Shown one piece after another: positions 33,963 through 43,873 of a DNA stretch of 64,000 bases (its first letter is position 1; each line of letters opens with the position of its first letter). The notes beneath the pieces were generated by a model. That model was given only the letters and a program-made list of their open reading frames with translations, did no database searches and had not been told where the DNA came from. Both the position numbers and the translations under genes were made by a program. The DNA is from Chitinophagaceae bacterium (GTDB lineage: Bacteria; Bacteroidota; Bacteroidia; Chitinophagales; Chitinophagaceae): contig CANGEW010000008.1 of NCBI GenBank assembly GCA_947452965.1, positions 19,050 to 83,049 on the forward strand, given 5' to 3'.

Positions 33963-35801
33963 ATGTGTGGAATTGTAGGATATACAGGGCATAGAAAAGC
34001 ATACCCTGTTGTACTTAAGGGTCTAAAAAGACTAGAATACAGAGGCTATGATAGCAGTGGAGTGGCTCTTTTAAAAGATGGTCAACTAAACGTATACAAA
34101 AAGAAAGGCAAGGTTGCTGAATTAGAAGAAGCTATGATTGGCAAAGACATTGATGCATGTATCGGCATTGGTCATACAAGATGGGCCACGCATGGTGAGC
34201 CCAGCGACCGAAATGCTCATCCACATCAATCTGCCAATGGAAAGTATGCAATGATACATAATGGTATTATTGAAAACTATGCACTCATCAAACAAGATCT
34301 CACCAACAAGGGCTACACTTTTACAAGTGATACCGACACCGAGGTGTTATTGAATTTCATAGAAGATATCCAAAAAAACAACAACTGCTCTTTAGAAGAA
34401 GCTATTCGTATCGCCTTAAAAAGAGTTACTGGCGCTTACTGTATCTTAATCATAGAGCAAGACAATCCGGATACCATTATTGCTGCAAGAAAAGGTAGTC
34501 CACTTGTAATTGGAATCGGCAAAGGAGAACACTTTTTAGCAAGTGATGCCTCCCCTATTATTGAATACACAAAAGAAGTGGTGTATGTAAATGATTATGA
34601 ATTGGCTATAGTGAAGCCCGATGAACTGATCTTGAAGAATTTAGGCAACGAAAAAATTACTCCCTACATCACTAAATTAGATATGGAATTAGCTGCCATT
34701 GAAAAAGGGGGTTACGACCATTTCATGATAAAAGAGATTTTTGAGCAGCCCAGCACTATTTTCGATTGCTTACGCGGAAGACTAGACGCTAAAGAAGGTT
34801 ACATCAAAATGAGTGGCGTAGATGATCACATTGAACAACTTGTGAATGCCAATAGGATATTAATTATTGCCTGCGGAACCAGCTGGCATGCTGGATTGGC
34901 AGCCGAATACATTATTGAAGAATTATGCAGAATACCAGTGGAGGTCGAATACGCTTCGGAATTCAGATACAGAAATCCCATTATTCATAAAGGAGATGTG
35001 ATCATTGCTATTTCTCAAAGTGGTGAAACGGCTGACACCATTGTTGCTTTAGAAAAAGCAAAAGAAAATGGGGCGTTTATATTTGGCGTAGTCAATGCAG
35101 TAGGATCTTCTATTGCCAGAATTTCACATGCTGGCGCTTATACACATGCAGGTCCAGAAATTGGAGTAGCTTCAACCAAAGCCTTCACTGGACAATTAGC
35201 CGTATTGATGATGGTTGCCTTAAACATTGCAAAACATAAAGGCAGCATTACAACCGATAGATATAGCGAACTTTTAAATGAATTAGAACAAGTGCCAGAA
35301 AAAGTAGCAGCTATTCTTAAAGATGCAGATCAAATCAAGTCTATTGCAGATAAATACAAATCAGCAACAGACTTTCTTTTCTTAGGTCGTGGCTACAATT
35401 TTCCTATTGCTTTAGAAGGGGCTTTGAAGTTAAAAGAGATTTCGTATATACATGCAGAAGGTTATCCTGCTGCAGAAATGAAACATGGCCCTATTGCATT
35501 GGTTGACGAAAATCTTCCAGTAGTTTTCATCGCCACAAGAGATGTGTATCATGAGAAAATTGTAAGCAATATGCAGGAAATTAAAGCAAGGAAAGGGAAA
35601 ATCATTTCTATTATTACAGAAGGAGACACCATCAGTCCGGATCTCAGCAATGATTACTTTTCAATTCCATCTACTGATGAATTAATCGCGCCCATACTTA
35701 CTGTAATTCCATTACAACTACTCTCCTATTATGTGGGTATAGCCAAAGGAGTTGATGTAGACAAACCAAGAAATTTGGCTAAAAGCGTAACCGTGGAATA
35801 A
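33963..35801 (+). CDS. glmS: Glutamine-fructose-6-phosphate aminotransferase (isomerizing)
   Basis: 612 aa. Makes glucosamine-6-phosphate, the entry to peptidoglycan and LPS amino sugars. It starts MCGIVGYTGHR, so Cys2 becomes the N-terminal nucleophile of the glutaminase domain (1-about 240, GHTRWATHGEPSDRNAHPH). Two SIS domains follow (CGTSWHAGLAAEY, SQSGETADT; FLGRGYNFPIALEGALKLKEISYIHAEGY) and the conserved end PRNLAKSVTVE. The typical ribozyme of Firmicutes is absent; a pair of small hairpins lies upstream. Confidence 0.97.
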   Translation: MCGIVGYTGHRKAYPVVLKGLKRLEYRGYDSSGVALLKDGQLNVYKKKGKVAELEEAMIGKDIDACIGIGHTRWATHGEPSDRNAHPHQSANGKYAMIHNGIIENYALIKQDLTNKGYTFTSDTDTEVLLNFIEDIQKNNNCSLEEAIRIALKRVTGAYCILIIEQDNPDTIIAARKGSPLVIGIGKGEHFLASDASPIIEYTKEVVYVNDYELAIVKPDELILKNLGNEKITPYITKLDMELAAIEKGGYDHFMIKEIFEQPSTIFDCLRGRLDAKEGYIKMSGVDDHIEQLVNANRILIIACGTSWHAGLAAEYIIEELCRIPVEVEYASEFRYRNPIIHKGDVIIAISQSGETADTIVALEKAKENGAFIFGVVNAVGSSIARISHAGAYTHAGPEIGVASTKAFTGQLAVLMMVALNIAKHKGSITTDRYSELLNELEQVPEKVAAILKDADQIKSIADKYKSATDFLFLGRGYNFPIALEGALKLKEISYIHAEGYPAAEMKHGPIALVDENLPVVFIATRDVYHEKIVSNMQEIKARKGKIISIITEGDTISPDLSNDYFSIPSTDELIAPILTVIPLQLLSYYVGIAKGVDVDKPRNLAKSVTVE

Positions 35802-35830
35802 ATATCAATCATCTCTCTTTATCTATAATT

Positions 35831-35861
35831 AAAAAAGGGTTTCAAAATGAAACCCTTTTTT
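35831..35861. terminator. Bidirectional terminator after glmS
   Basis: 14-bp stem AAAAAAGGGTTTCA/TGAAACCCTTTTTT (35831-35844 with 35848-35861), loop AAA; serves both glmS and the convergent lamin-tail gene. Confidence 0.93.
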
Positions 35862-35883
35862 AATGTTATGATTGAAAATTTAT

Positions 35884-38244
35884 TTATTGTAAAATCAACT
35901 TAGACAACATTGTGTTGCTTCCTGTAGTTCTAATGAAATATAATCCTCTGTTATATCCAGCCGTTTGTAACTGAATTTGATTACCTGAAGTTTTGAAAGT
36001 CGCTACAACTTTTCCAGTTGCATCAATAACTTCGATAGATTTCATTTCTTTCATTGGATTGTCAAAACCAATCACCACTCTATCAGTTGCGGGATTTGGA
36101 CTCACTGATAATGAAGTAGATTTAATGAATTGAACCATTTTGATTGAAGAGTATTCAAAAGCACCAGACATGTCTACTGATTTAACTCTGTAATAATTAG
36201 TTCCTGATAATGGATTTGCATCTGTTGTAAAGTATGTTTTATTGGTAGTGCTGTTTACACTAGCTTCAACAATCACAATTTTTGTCCAATTGTTTTTTCC
36301 ATCAGCAGATCTTTCAATAACAAACTCTTTGCTATTTGATTCCTGAGCTGTTTTCCAAACAAGTGAAACATTGGCTCCTTGTTTAACTACTTCAAAAGAG
36401 TATAGTTTTACAGGCAATGAGCTACAAATATTTACCTGACTAGCTTTGTTTCTTGGTGATGGAGTTGATATTGTGAAGTCAGCCAAATTATTATTAGTAT
36501 CATCACAGCCATTGTTATTACGGAATGCTGCAGTTGTTTGAGAAAGAGCCCCTACAGCAGATCCGCCTTCAGATTCATTTGCTGTTCCATAACCAACAAA
36601 ATCGATAACAGCGCCTGCTGTTTGACCTGCAAAGTTGGTAGTGTTTAATAGGTTACTTGTTCCAAAAATCACTTTTCCGTTGTTACTTGATAGAGATAAA
36701 GCGAAAGTAGTATCAGCAGGAATTGGTAATGCTGCCAACCCTGTACCCGGTGCAGTTGCTAATAATAAATATCCTCCTGCAGGAATTTCAGATGTTGGGC
36801 CAGGTCCAAAAGTAAAGACAGCGCTAAAAGTAGTGGAGCTTGTAGATCCATACATTACTTTACAGCCAGCTAAGTTTTGGCTTACTGAAGTATTGTTGTG
36901 CAATTCTACATAATCTGAAGTATACGTACCTGTAGAAGAACCGCCACCAGTAAATATTTGACTAATGACTACGCCATTTACAGCCCCAGATACGGCTAAT
37001 GTAGTGAATGAAGATGCTGAACCATATATTGTTCCATTGGCATTTATGATGTAAGCAACGTAATAATAAGTTGTTGCTGCATTTAATCCTGATAACGGAA
37101 CAGAGAAACCACTACCAGATAAATTAGATCCAGGAACTTGCGTACCTGTTCCTGGAGTAAATCCACTAGTAGTGCTATATTCAATTCCATAAGCAGTCGT
37201 AGCTGCACAACCTTGAACCGATGTAGCAGCAAGAGTTGCACCAGAGGTTGTAATAGCCGTTGCATTACCTGTGGTAACCGTAGATGCATCTACTCCTGTT
37301 CCCGCTAATGCAATGTTAATAGAAGGCGCTCCACCTCCTGAAACGGCTGCATTGCCATTATATGAACCCAAAGCAGTTGGAGCGAATTGAATATAAACAT
37401 TTGTATTAGCTAACGTTCCGGAAGAAACGGTAATACTCAAAGTAGAAGTGTATGTTCCTAGTGAATCTGTAGAGAAGCTAAACCCGTTTAATGGACCTAC
37501 TGTTACTGTTCCGGCAGTAAGGCTTGTTCCACTGATTACAACTCTTTTTGGGGTAGAACTTGAAGTAATACAAATATTACCAAAAGAATTAACAACAGTT
37601 GCAAACAATGCTGCAGGTGGAGGAGTTACTCCACAGATATAAACCGGAGTACTACTATTTCTCGGTGAGGGACTTCCTACTGTGAAGTCTGTAGAATTGG
37701 TATTGTTATCTGAGCAACCAAAATTATTTCTAAAAGCCGCCGAAGTTGCACTAAGTGTAGCAGTTGGAGATCCTTCCGAACAAGTGGCAGCAGTTCCATA
37801 ACCAACAAAATCAATGATGTTTGCACCAGTTGGACAACCTACTAACAAAGTTGTATCGCTAGACAATGCAATTCTTCCAGCAGTTCCACTCATTCCTACA
37901 GCGGGTGAAGCTGTGAAATCAGGTGTTGGCAATGCAATACCATTTGCGCCTGCCGCTGTCATTTGTATTAAATAATATCCTCCCGCAGGAATTGTAACAC
38001 TCGGCAATTTTACTTTGCCGGCCCAATTGGCTGTTGTTGATGCAGCTGATGATGCATATTGAACAGAAAAACCTGCAATACTTTGATCAACAGTTGACAC
38101 ATTGTGCAATTCAACATAATCTGCGTTATATACTGCGCCTGTGTTTCCACCAGCGCCATACAACTGACTAACTACCAAAGTAGTAGATTGACCAAATGAA
38201 ATGGCTGAAAAAAAGAAAGTTAGAATTGTAAAGATTTTCTTCAT
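35884..38244 (-). CDS. Secreted protein with two lamin-tail domains and T9SS type A sorting domain
   Basis: 786 aa. Signal peptide MKKIFTILTFFFSAISFGQ. Two lamin-tail domain copies, about 22-200 and 425-600, share SQLYGAGGNTG/SQIFTGGGSSTG, DYVELHN, IPAGGYYLI/IPAGGYLLL, IDFVGYGTA and DFTVGSPSPRN/DFTISTPSPRN. Between them lies an ASPM-like Ig stretch (about 210-320) and a short Fn3-like part. The tail has an Fn3-like linker and a type A sorting domain (SVSPNPATDRVVIGF...YNRGLYFIRTTG...KLILQ), so it is sent to the surface by T9SS. Lamin-tail domains in bacteria often join nucleases or phosphatases; no enzyme is present here, so an adhesive role is more likely. Confidence 0.88.
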   Translation of the reverse strand: MKKIFTILTFFFSAISFGQSTTLVVSQLYGAGGNTGAVYNADYVELHNVSTVDQSIAGFSVQYASSAASTTANWAGKVKLPSVTIPAGGYYLIQMTAAGANGIALPTPDFTASPAVGMSGTAGRIALSSDTTLLVGCPTGANIIDFVGYGTAATCSEGSPTATLSATSAAFRNNFGCSDNNTNSTDFTVGSPSPRNSSTPVYICGVTPPPAALFATVVNSFGNICITSSSTPKRVVISGTSLTAGTVTVGPLNGFSFSTDSLGTYTSTLSITVSSGTLANTNVYIQFAPTALGSYNGNAAVSGGGAPSINIALAGTGVDASTVTTGNATAITTSGATLAATSVQGCAATTAYGIEYSTTSGFTPGTGTQVPGSNLSGSGFSVPLSGLNAATTYYYVAYIINANGTIYGSASSFTTLAVSGAVNGVVISQIFTGGGSSTGTYTSDYVELHNNTSVSQNLAGCKVMYGSTSSTTFSAVFTFGPGPTSEIPAGGYLLLATAPGTGLAALPIPADTTFALSLSSNNGKVIFGTSNLLNTTNFAGQTAGAVIDFVGYGTANESEGGSAVGALSQTTAAFRNNNGCDDTNNNLADFTISTPSPRNKASQVNICSSLPVKLYSFEVVKQGANVSLVWKTAQESNSKEFVIERSADGKNNWTKIVIVEASVNSTTNKTYFTTDANPLSGTNYYRVKSVDMSGAFEYSSIKMVQFIKSTSLSVSPNPATDRVVIGFDNPMKEMKSIEVIDATGKVVATFKTSGNQIQLQTAGYNRGLYFIRTTGSNTMLSKLILQ

Positions 38245-38400
38245 AAATAAAGTAATTTAATTTTGATTTTACTTGAGACGCAATTTAGTTTGTTTTGCTG
38301 AATATTTGGGATTAGGGCAACTAATTTTTGCCAATACTATTTTTGTTATCAAAGCCTAAATGTTTAACTTCAAAGTTCAAAACAGCAAGAATTCTTCAAT

Positions 38401-40524
38401 ATGAATCTCATAAAGAAACAAAAATCTACTAGCATTGGTAAGTATTTTGTTGATAGTCAATATCTTCCAAAAGGAAAAGACGAATACTATCTTAGGAATC
38501 TTCAAAATACAAAATGTGAAAAATACGCTCATTTAACAAATAAGCAAATTGATGTTCTCATAAGAAACAATAATACCGCCGATGACTGGGGAAACATTTT
38601 GGTGTCAAAGAAATTCAACCCGAATTATGTAAAAAATTGCAAGTTCTACGGATTAGTTAGAATGGGGTCTCTCAGTGACAATTGTCATGAATTTCATGAT
38701 TTTACACTCCCAGTTGGCATTTATAATAGTACCATCATTAGCTCAGATATTGGCAATGAGGTATGTATTGAAAATGTACACTACTTGAGCCACTATATTA
38801 TTGGCAATGAAGTGATGCTGGTAAATATTCATGAATTAGCTACTACAGAAAAAGCCAAGTTTGGTAACGGCATCCTAAAGGATGGAGAAACCGATGAAAA
38901 ACAAAGAATGATTATTGAAGTGTGTAATGAAAATGGGGGGCGTTATATCATTCCTTATGATGGCATGCTTGCCGGTGATGCATTTTTGTGGAGTAAATAC
39001 AGAGATGATGAAGTTCTTTTGGCAAAATTAAAAGAGTTTACAGAAAAGAAATTCGACAAAAGAAGAGGATATTACGGAGAGATTGGAGAAAGAACAGTGA
39101 TAAAAAATTGTGGCATCATTAAGGACACCATGATTGGATCAGATGCCTATATCAAAGGAGCAAATAAATTAAAAAACTTAACGGTAAATAGTGACTCGAA
39201 AAGACGTTCACAAATCGGAGAAGGCTGTGAACTTGTAAATGGAATCATTGGGTATGGCTGTAGAATATTTTATGGAGTTAAAGCAGTACGATTCATCACA
39301 GCCGCTCACTCACAGTTAAAATACGGAGCAAGATTAATTAACTCATACTTGGGAAACAATTCAACTATATCCTGCTGCGAAGTATTGAATAGCATGATTT
39401 TTTCTTCTCATGAGCAACATCACAATAATTCTTTTTTATGCGCCGCATTGATTATGGGACAAAGCAATATTGCAGCAGGTGCCACCATCGGAAGCAATCA
39501 CAATAGCCGAGGAGCAGATGGTGAAATTATCGCTGGCCGAGGATTTTGGCCAGGCTTATGTGTTAGTTTAAAACATCACTCAAAATTTGCTTCTTATACT
39601 ATTATCGCAAAAGGCGACTACTCTTTTGAACTCAATATTCATTTACCCTTTTCATTGGTGAGTAATGATTATGCAAAAGATCAAATAGTTATCATGCCAG
39701 GATACTGGTTTATGTACAATATGTTTGCCTTAGAAAGAAATGCCTGGAAATATGAACAAAGAGATAAACGTACTTACAAAATTCAAAATATAGAATTTGA
39801 TTACCTCGGACCAGATACCATCAATGAAATGTTTGATGCGTTGGAATTTTTTAAGAAATTAAAAGTAAATGAAAATGGAGAAGCATATGCTGAAGGGTTT
39901 GAAAACAGCAAAAGAAAAACATTAATCACAAAAGTACCTCAAGCAGTAAAATTATTTGAGGAACTCATAAAAATGTATGCATGTTTTCAATTGTTAGAGT
40001 GTATTGAACTACATAAAATAAAAAACTTCAAACAATTACTTCTTCATTTACAACCTGCAAAAAAACGAAGCCGTTGGATCAATGTTGGCGGACAATTAAT
40101 ACAAGTACAAGATCTTGAAAAACTAAAAACATCTATAAAAAAGAATAGTATCAAAAGTTGGGATCAAGTGCATCAATTTTATATATCTCAAGGTGCTAAC
40201 TATCCTAATACTAAATTGCAACATGCATATGCCTCTTTACTTGAACTACTTCAAATAAAACCATCTGAATTTAATTCTACAATGTTTCATCAATTATTAG
40301 TGGACGCATTAACAACAAAAGAATGGATGACAAAAGGCATTTATGATTCGAGAGCTAAAGACTACAAAAACCCATTTAGAAAAATGGTTTATGACAATGA
40401 GTCTGAAATGAACGAAGTTCTAGGAAAGCTTGAAAAAAATGAGTTTATTATCTCACAACAAAAAAAGTTTCAAAAAACGAAAAGCAATATCAACAAATTA
40501 ATAAGAGATTGGAAGCTTGCATAA
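38401..40524 (+). CDS. DUF4954 protein with left-handed beta-helix repeats
   Basis: 707 aa, no signal peptide. The central part (about 90-400) shows hexapeptide-like turns: STIISSDIGNEVCIENV, IGNEVMLVN, IGSDAYIKGANKLKNLTV, IGEGCELVNGIIGYGCRIFYGVKAV, LGNNSTISCCEVLNSMIF and AAGATIGSNHNSRGADGEI. This is a left-handed beta-helix like that of acyl- or nucleotidyl-transferases. The last 300 residues are helical and basic. The family is restricted mainly to Bacteroidota and Spirochaetes-like taxa (from memory) and has no known function; sugar-nucleotide or acyl transfer is only a guess from the fold. Confidence 0.85.
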   Translation: MNLIKKQKSTSIGKYFVDSQYLPKGKDEYYLRNLQNTKCEKYAHLTNKQIDVLIRNNNTADDWGNILVSKKFNPNYVKNCKFYGLVRMGSLSDNCHEFHDFTLPVGIYNSTIISSDIGNEVCIENVHYLSHYIIGNEVMLVNIHELATTEKAKFGNGILKDGETDEKQRMIIEVCNENGGRYIIPYDGMLAGDAFLWSKYRDDEVLLAKLKEFTEKKFDKRRGYYGEIGERTVIKNCGIIKDTMIGSDAYIKGANKLKNLTVNSDSKRRSQIGEGCELVNGIIGYGCRIFYGVKAVRFITAAHSQLKYGARLINSYLGNNSTISCCEVLNSMIFSSHEQHHNNSFLCAALIMGQSNIAAGATIGSNHNSRGADGEIIAGRGFWPGLCVSLKHHSKFASYTIIAKGDYSFELNIHLPFSLVSNDYAKDQIVIMPGYWFMYNMFALERNAWKYEQRDKRTYKIQNIEFDYLGPDTINEMFDALEFFKKLKVNENGEAYAEGFENSKRKTLITKVPQAVKLFEELIKMYACFQLLECIELHKIKNFKQLLLHLQPAKKRSRWINVGGQLIQVQDLEKLKTSIKKNSIKSWDQVHQFYISQGANYPNTKLQHAYASLLELLQIKPSEFNSTMFHQLLVDALTTKEWMTKGIYDSRAKDYKNPFRKMVYDNESEMNEVLGKLEKNEFIISQQKKFQKTKSNINKLIRDWKLA

Positions 40525-40947
40525 CTATTGCGGGTTTGCAAAAAAAGAAACAGCTAACTCATAGCCTTGTAAACCTAATCCACAAATAGTTCCTATACAT
40601 TTAGAAGACACCATAGATATTTTTCGGTAGTCCTCACGAGATTGAATATTGGAGATATGAACTTCTACTACCTTAGTGGAGATGGCTGCTACAGCATCCC
40701 CAATCGCAACAGAAGTATGGGTGTACCCTCCTGGATTAAGGATGATACCATCATAATCAAAACCTACCCTTTGCAATTCATTTATAATTTCGCCTTCCAC
40801 ATTGCTTTGAAAATAAGAGATCTCAATATCTGAATATCTATTTCTTAAATCAGAAAGGTAGACTTCAAAGCTTCTTACACCATATATTTCTGGCTCTCTT
40901 GTACCAAGAAGATTTAAATTAGGTCCATTTATAATTGACAGTTTCAT
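40525..40947 (-). CDS. aroQ: Type II 3-dehydroquinate dehydratase
   Basis: 140 aa. Third step of the shikimate pathway. IINGPNLNLLGTREPEIYG carries the catalytic Tyr loop with Arg; YFQSNVEGEIINELQ, ILNPGGYTHTSVAIGDAV (substrate-binding His) and EVHISNIQSREDYRKIS follow in the type II dodecamer pattern. Its stop abuts that of the DUF4954 gene. A TACATTTG box at 40971-40964, inside the carA-aroQ gap, gives it a private promoter 16 nt upstream. Confidence 0.95.
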   Translation of the reverse strand: MKLSIINGPNLNLLGTREPEIYGVRSFEVYLSDLRNRYSDIEISYFQSNVEGEIINELQRVGFDYDGIILNPGGYTHTSVAIGDAVAAISTKVVEVHISNIQSREDYRKISMVSSKCIGTICGLGLQGYELAVSFFANPQ

Positions 40948-40963
40948 ACAAAAAGGTTAGTGT

Positions 40964-40971
40964 CAAATGTA
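40964..40971 (-). promoter_or_regulatory. -7 box of aroQ
   Basis: TACATTTG on the minus strand matches TAnnTTTG exactly; a TTG at 40996-40994 lies 22 nt upstream. Confidence 0.55.
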
Positions 40972-40982
40972 TACAGAAATAC

Positions 40983-42083
40983 TTATAACATAGCAAGAAA
41001 ATCGTCAAACAAATACCTGCTATCATGAGGGCCTGGTGTGGCTTCAGGGTGATATTGAACAGAAAAGGCTTTTTTATTTTTGATTCTGATACCTTCTATG
41101 CTTCCATCGTTAAGATTAAGGTGGGTAATCTCTACATTTTCATTTTTTCTAACCGATTCGGGATCAATTCCAAAACCATGATTTTGAGTAGTGATTTCTG
41201 ATTTGCCAGTTATTAGATTTTTTACCGGATGGTTCAATCCTCTATGACCATGATGCATTTTGAATGTAGTAATACCGTTGGCTAATGCGAGTAATTGATG
41301 CCCTAAGCAAATACCAAACAATGGCTTGTTCTCCGCGATAATTTTTTGCACGGTTTCGATAGCATATTTCATGGGTGCCGGATCCCCAGGGCCATTACTG
41401 ATAAAATAACCTGAAGGATTAAACGATTTTAATTCATCAAAGGAAGTCTTTGCTGGAAAAACTTTTACATAAGCGCCACGCTCTACAAAACAATTCAAAA
41501 TATTTTTCTTAACTCCGAAATCAAGTACGGCGATTCGTTTGGAGCTTTTTTCATCCCCTATTAAATAAACATCTTTGGTAGATACCTTAGATGCTAATTC
41601 CAACCCGTTCATGGAAGGCGCTTTACTCAAACACTCTTTCATTTGTTCAACAGTAGATCCATCGCTTGCAATAACACAATTCATGGCACCCTTTACTCTG
41701 ATATGAGCCACTAAAGCTCTGGTATCCACTCCATCTATAGCGACAATGTTTTGTTCCTCTAAATATTGTTGAAGTGACTGCTGTGCTAAATGTCTGCTAA
41801 ATTTTTCTTCCAGATTTCTACCGATTATTCCATTTACTTTAACTCCATTGCTTTCTACATCAACCTCTAGCACTCCATAATTACCGATATGCACGTTGTT
41901 CATAATTAGTATCTGTCCAAAATAGCTTGGATCAGTAAATACTTCTTGATAGCCCGTCATACCTGTATTGAAACATATTTCTCCAACGCCTACCCCTTTT
42001 TTCCCAAATGCAACACCTTGAAAAAGAGTGCCGTCCTCTAATAGTAAATGAGCGATAGTTTGGTTTTTGAAAGTATTTGTCAT
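40983..42083 (-). CDS. carA: Carbamoyl-phosphate synthase small subunit
   Basis: 366 aa from ATG 42083 (MTNTFKNQTIAHLLLEDGTLFQG); the frame extends six codons further, but the family begins here. Supplies ammonia from glutamine to CarB for arginine and pyrimidine synthesis. N-terminal CPSase domain (GEICFNTGMTGYQEVFTDPSY) and a C-terminal class I glutaminase with nucleophile Cys in LFGICLGHQLLA and His/Glu in VQYHPEATPGP. It lies downstream of rplQ in the same direction but behind a terminator; carB is not in the window. Confidence 0.96.
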   Translation of the reverse strand: MTNTFKNQTIAHLLLEDGTLFQGVAFGKKGVGVGEICFNTGMTGYQEVFTDPSYFGQILIMNNVHIGNYGVLEVDVESNGVKVNGIIGRNLEEKFSRHLAQQSLQQYLEEQNIVAIDGVDTRALVAHIRVKGAMNCVIASDGSTVEQMKECLSKAPSMNGLELASKVSTKDVYLIGDEKSSKRIAVLDFGVKKNILNCFVERGAYVKVFPAKTSFDELKSFNPSGYFISNGPGDPAPMKYAIETVQKIIAENKPLFGICLGHQLLALANGITTFKMHHGHRGLNHPVKNLITGKSEITTQNHGFGIDPESVRKNENVEITHLNLNDGSIEGIRIKNKKAFSVQYHPEATPGPHDSRYLFDDFLAML

Positions 42084-42136
42084 AACATAAATGTTTTGCA
42101 AAGAAAATAAAGGAAGTTCAGTTTAAAAAATTTATC

Positions 42137-42163
42137 AAAAAAAAGCCCCGAAATAATCGGGGC
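42137..42163 (-). terminator. Terminator of the ribosomal-protein operon
   Basis: On the minus strand GCCCCGA/TCGGGGC (42145-42151 with 42157-42163) followed by eight T. It lies 21 nt after the rplQ stop and separates the operon from carA. Confidence 0.92.
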
Positions 42164-42183
42164 GATATGTTATTAAATTTTCA

Positions 42184-42714
42184 TTATGCTTCAGCGCTTT
42201 CATCACTTGGTGCATCAGTAGAGGCCGCTTCAACAGGCGCTTCTTCTGAAGCTGGTGCTTCTGTTGCCTTCTTTTTACTACCCGCACGACGAGTTTTTTT
42301 AGCAGGTTCAGCACTTTGACTTATTCCTTTGCCGTATATCTCGTTGAAATCAACTAATTCAATCATCGCCATTTCAGCATTATCACCTGTACGAGCACCC
42401 AATTTAATGATGCGAGTGTAACCACCAGGGCGACCTGCCACTTTTGGAGCTACCACTGTAAACAATTCTTTTACAGCTTCTTTATCATTTAAATAGCTGA
42501 ATACAATACGATGATTATGCATGATAGCTTCTTTGCTTTCCGTAGCCTTTGTTTTTGTAATCAATGGCTCGATATAAGTGCGAAGTGCTTTAGCTTTTGC
42601 AACTGTAGTTGTGATTCTCTTGTGAGTAATCAATTGACAACCTAAATTCATCATCAAAGCCTTTCTGTGAGAGGCTGTTCTGCTAAGGTTGTTGTTTTTG
42701 TTTCCGTGACGCAT
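42184..42714 (-). CDS. rplQ: 50S ribosomal protein L17
   Basis: 176 aa. [25 protein letters not shown] is the invariant start, and [26 protein letters not shown] closes the core near residue 125. A 50-residue Ala/Glu/Pro/Ser-rich C-terminal extension ([20 protein letters not shown]...) follows, common in Bacteroidota L17 and probably disordered. Last gene of the alpha-type operon. Confidence 0.97.
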   Translation of the reverse strand: MRHGNKNNNLSRTASHRKALMMNLGCQLITHKRITTTVAKAKALRTYIEPLITKTKATESKEAIMHNHRIVFSYLNDKEAVKELFTVVAPKVAGRPGGYTRIIKLGARTGDNAEMAMIELVDFNEIYGKGISQSAEPAKKTRRAGSKKKATEAPASEEAPVEAASTDAPSDESAEA

Positions 42715-42799
42715 GACTTTTAATTTTTAAACCCTATACCGTGTCAGGAATTACAGGGCGTGTGATGTATAATCATTGGCAAGTAGCCCAATGTTGTTA

Positions 42800-43795
42800 T
42801 TATTCGTCGTCTAATTTTAATTTGCTCAAATCCATACCAAAACTCAAACCTCTTTCGTGTAATACTTGATCGATTTCACTTAAAGACTTTTGACCAAAGT
42901 TTCTGAATTTCATCAAATCTTCTTGTTCGTATTGTACTAATTCGCTCAATGAGTTGATTTTAGCAGCTTTTAAACAATTGAAAGCACGTACAGAAAGATC
43001 TAAATCTTCTAATGGTGTTTTCAACATTTTTCTCAACTGCAAAGTTTGTTCATCGACTAAATCTTCTTTCTTGTCTTCTTTAGAATCGAAAGTGATATTT
43101 TCATCAGTGATGATCATCAAGTGCTGAATTAAAATACGACTTGCTTGCTTAACAGCTTCTTCTGGATGAATAGTGCCATCAGTAACCACTTCCATGATTA
43201 ATTTTTCGAAGTCCGTTCTTTGCTCAACACGAGTGTTTTCAATTAAATATTTTACATTTTTAATTGGTGTATAAATTGCATCAACAGGAATGTATCCAAA
43301 GTGTGAACTTTTTTCTTTTTGTTCTTCCGCTGGAACGTATCCACGACCTCTACCAATTGTGATTTCGATATCAAGTTTAGCACTTGCATCAAGAGTACAA
43401 ATCAATAATTCTGGATTAATTACCTGGAAAGAAGGCGATGCATCTCCAATCATACCTGCTGTAAATGCAGTTTGATTTTTGATGGACAAAGTTACCTTTT
43501 CAGTATTCGCGTCATTTTCTACTTTAGACATGAAACGAACTTGCTTTAAATTCAAAATCATTTCAGTTACGTCTTCAGTAACACCTTTGATGGTAGCAAA
43601 CTCATGGTCAGCACCAGCAATGTTGATACCGATAATTGCATACCCTTCTAATGAGTTTAATAAAACTCTGCGAAGAGCATTACCAATTGTAACGCCGTAC
43701 CCTGGTTCTAGTGGACGGAATTCGAATTGAGCTTCGAAATCAGTTGCTTTCTGAAGAACAATTTTATCTGGTTTAACAAAATTAAAAATAGCCAT
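42800..43795 (-). CDS. rpoA: RNA polymerase alpha subunit
   Basis: 331 aa. N-terminal dimerisation domain (FEFRPLEPGYGVTIGNALRRVLLNSLEGYAI) and a C-terminal alpha-CTD (about 250-320, LSVRAFNCLKAAKINSLSELV) joined by an acidic linker (SKEDKKEDLVDEQ). Located between rpsD and rplQ in the standard order. The 78-nt rpsD-rpoA and 85-nt rpoA-rplQ spacers are longer than usual for this operon; the second holds a CATTGG/CCAATG hairpin. Confidence 0.98.
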   Translation of the reverse strand: MAIFNFVKPDKIVLQKATDFEAQFEFRPLEPGYGVTIGNALRRVLLNSLEGYAIIGINIAGADHEFATIKGVTEDVTEMILNLKQVRFMSKVENDANTEKVTLSIKNQTAFTAGMIGDASPSFQVINPELLICTLDASAKLDIEITIGRGRGYVPAEEQKEKSSHFGYIPVDAIYTPIKNVKYLIENTRVEQRTDFEKLIMEVVTDGTIHPEEAVKQASRILIQHLMIITDENITFDSKEDKKEDLVDEQTLQLRKMLKTPLEDLDLSVRAFNCLKAAKINSLSELVQYEQEDLMKFRNFGQKSLSEIDQVLHERGLSFGMDLSKLKLDDE

Positions 43796-43873
43796 TTGTA
43801 TTTTGTTGTTTTAAGTTTTTGTAATGAAGCTGTAATGAGTACAACTATTTTATTTATGAAAGTGATATAATTG

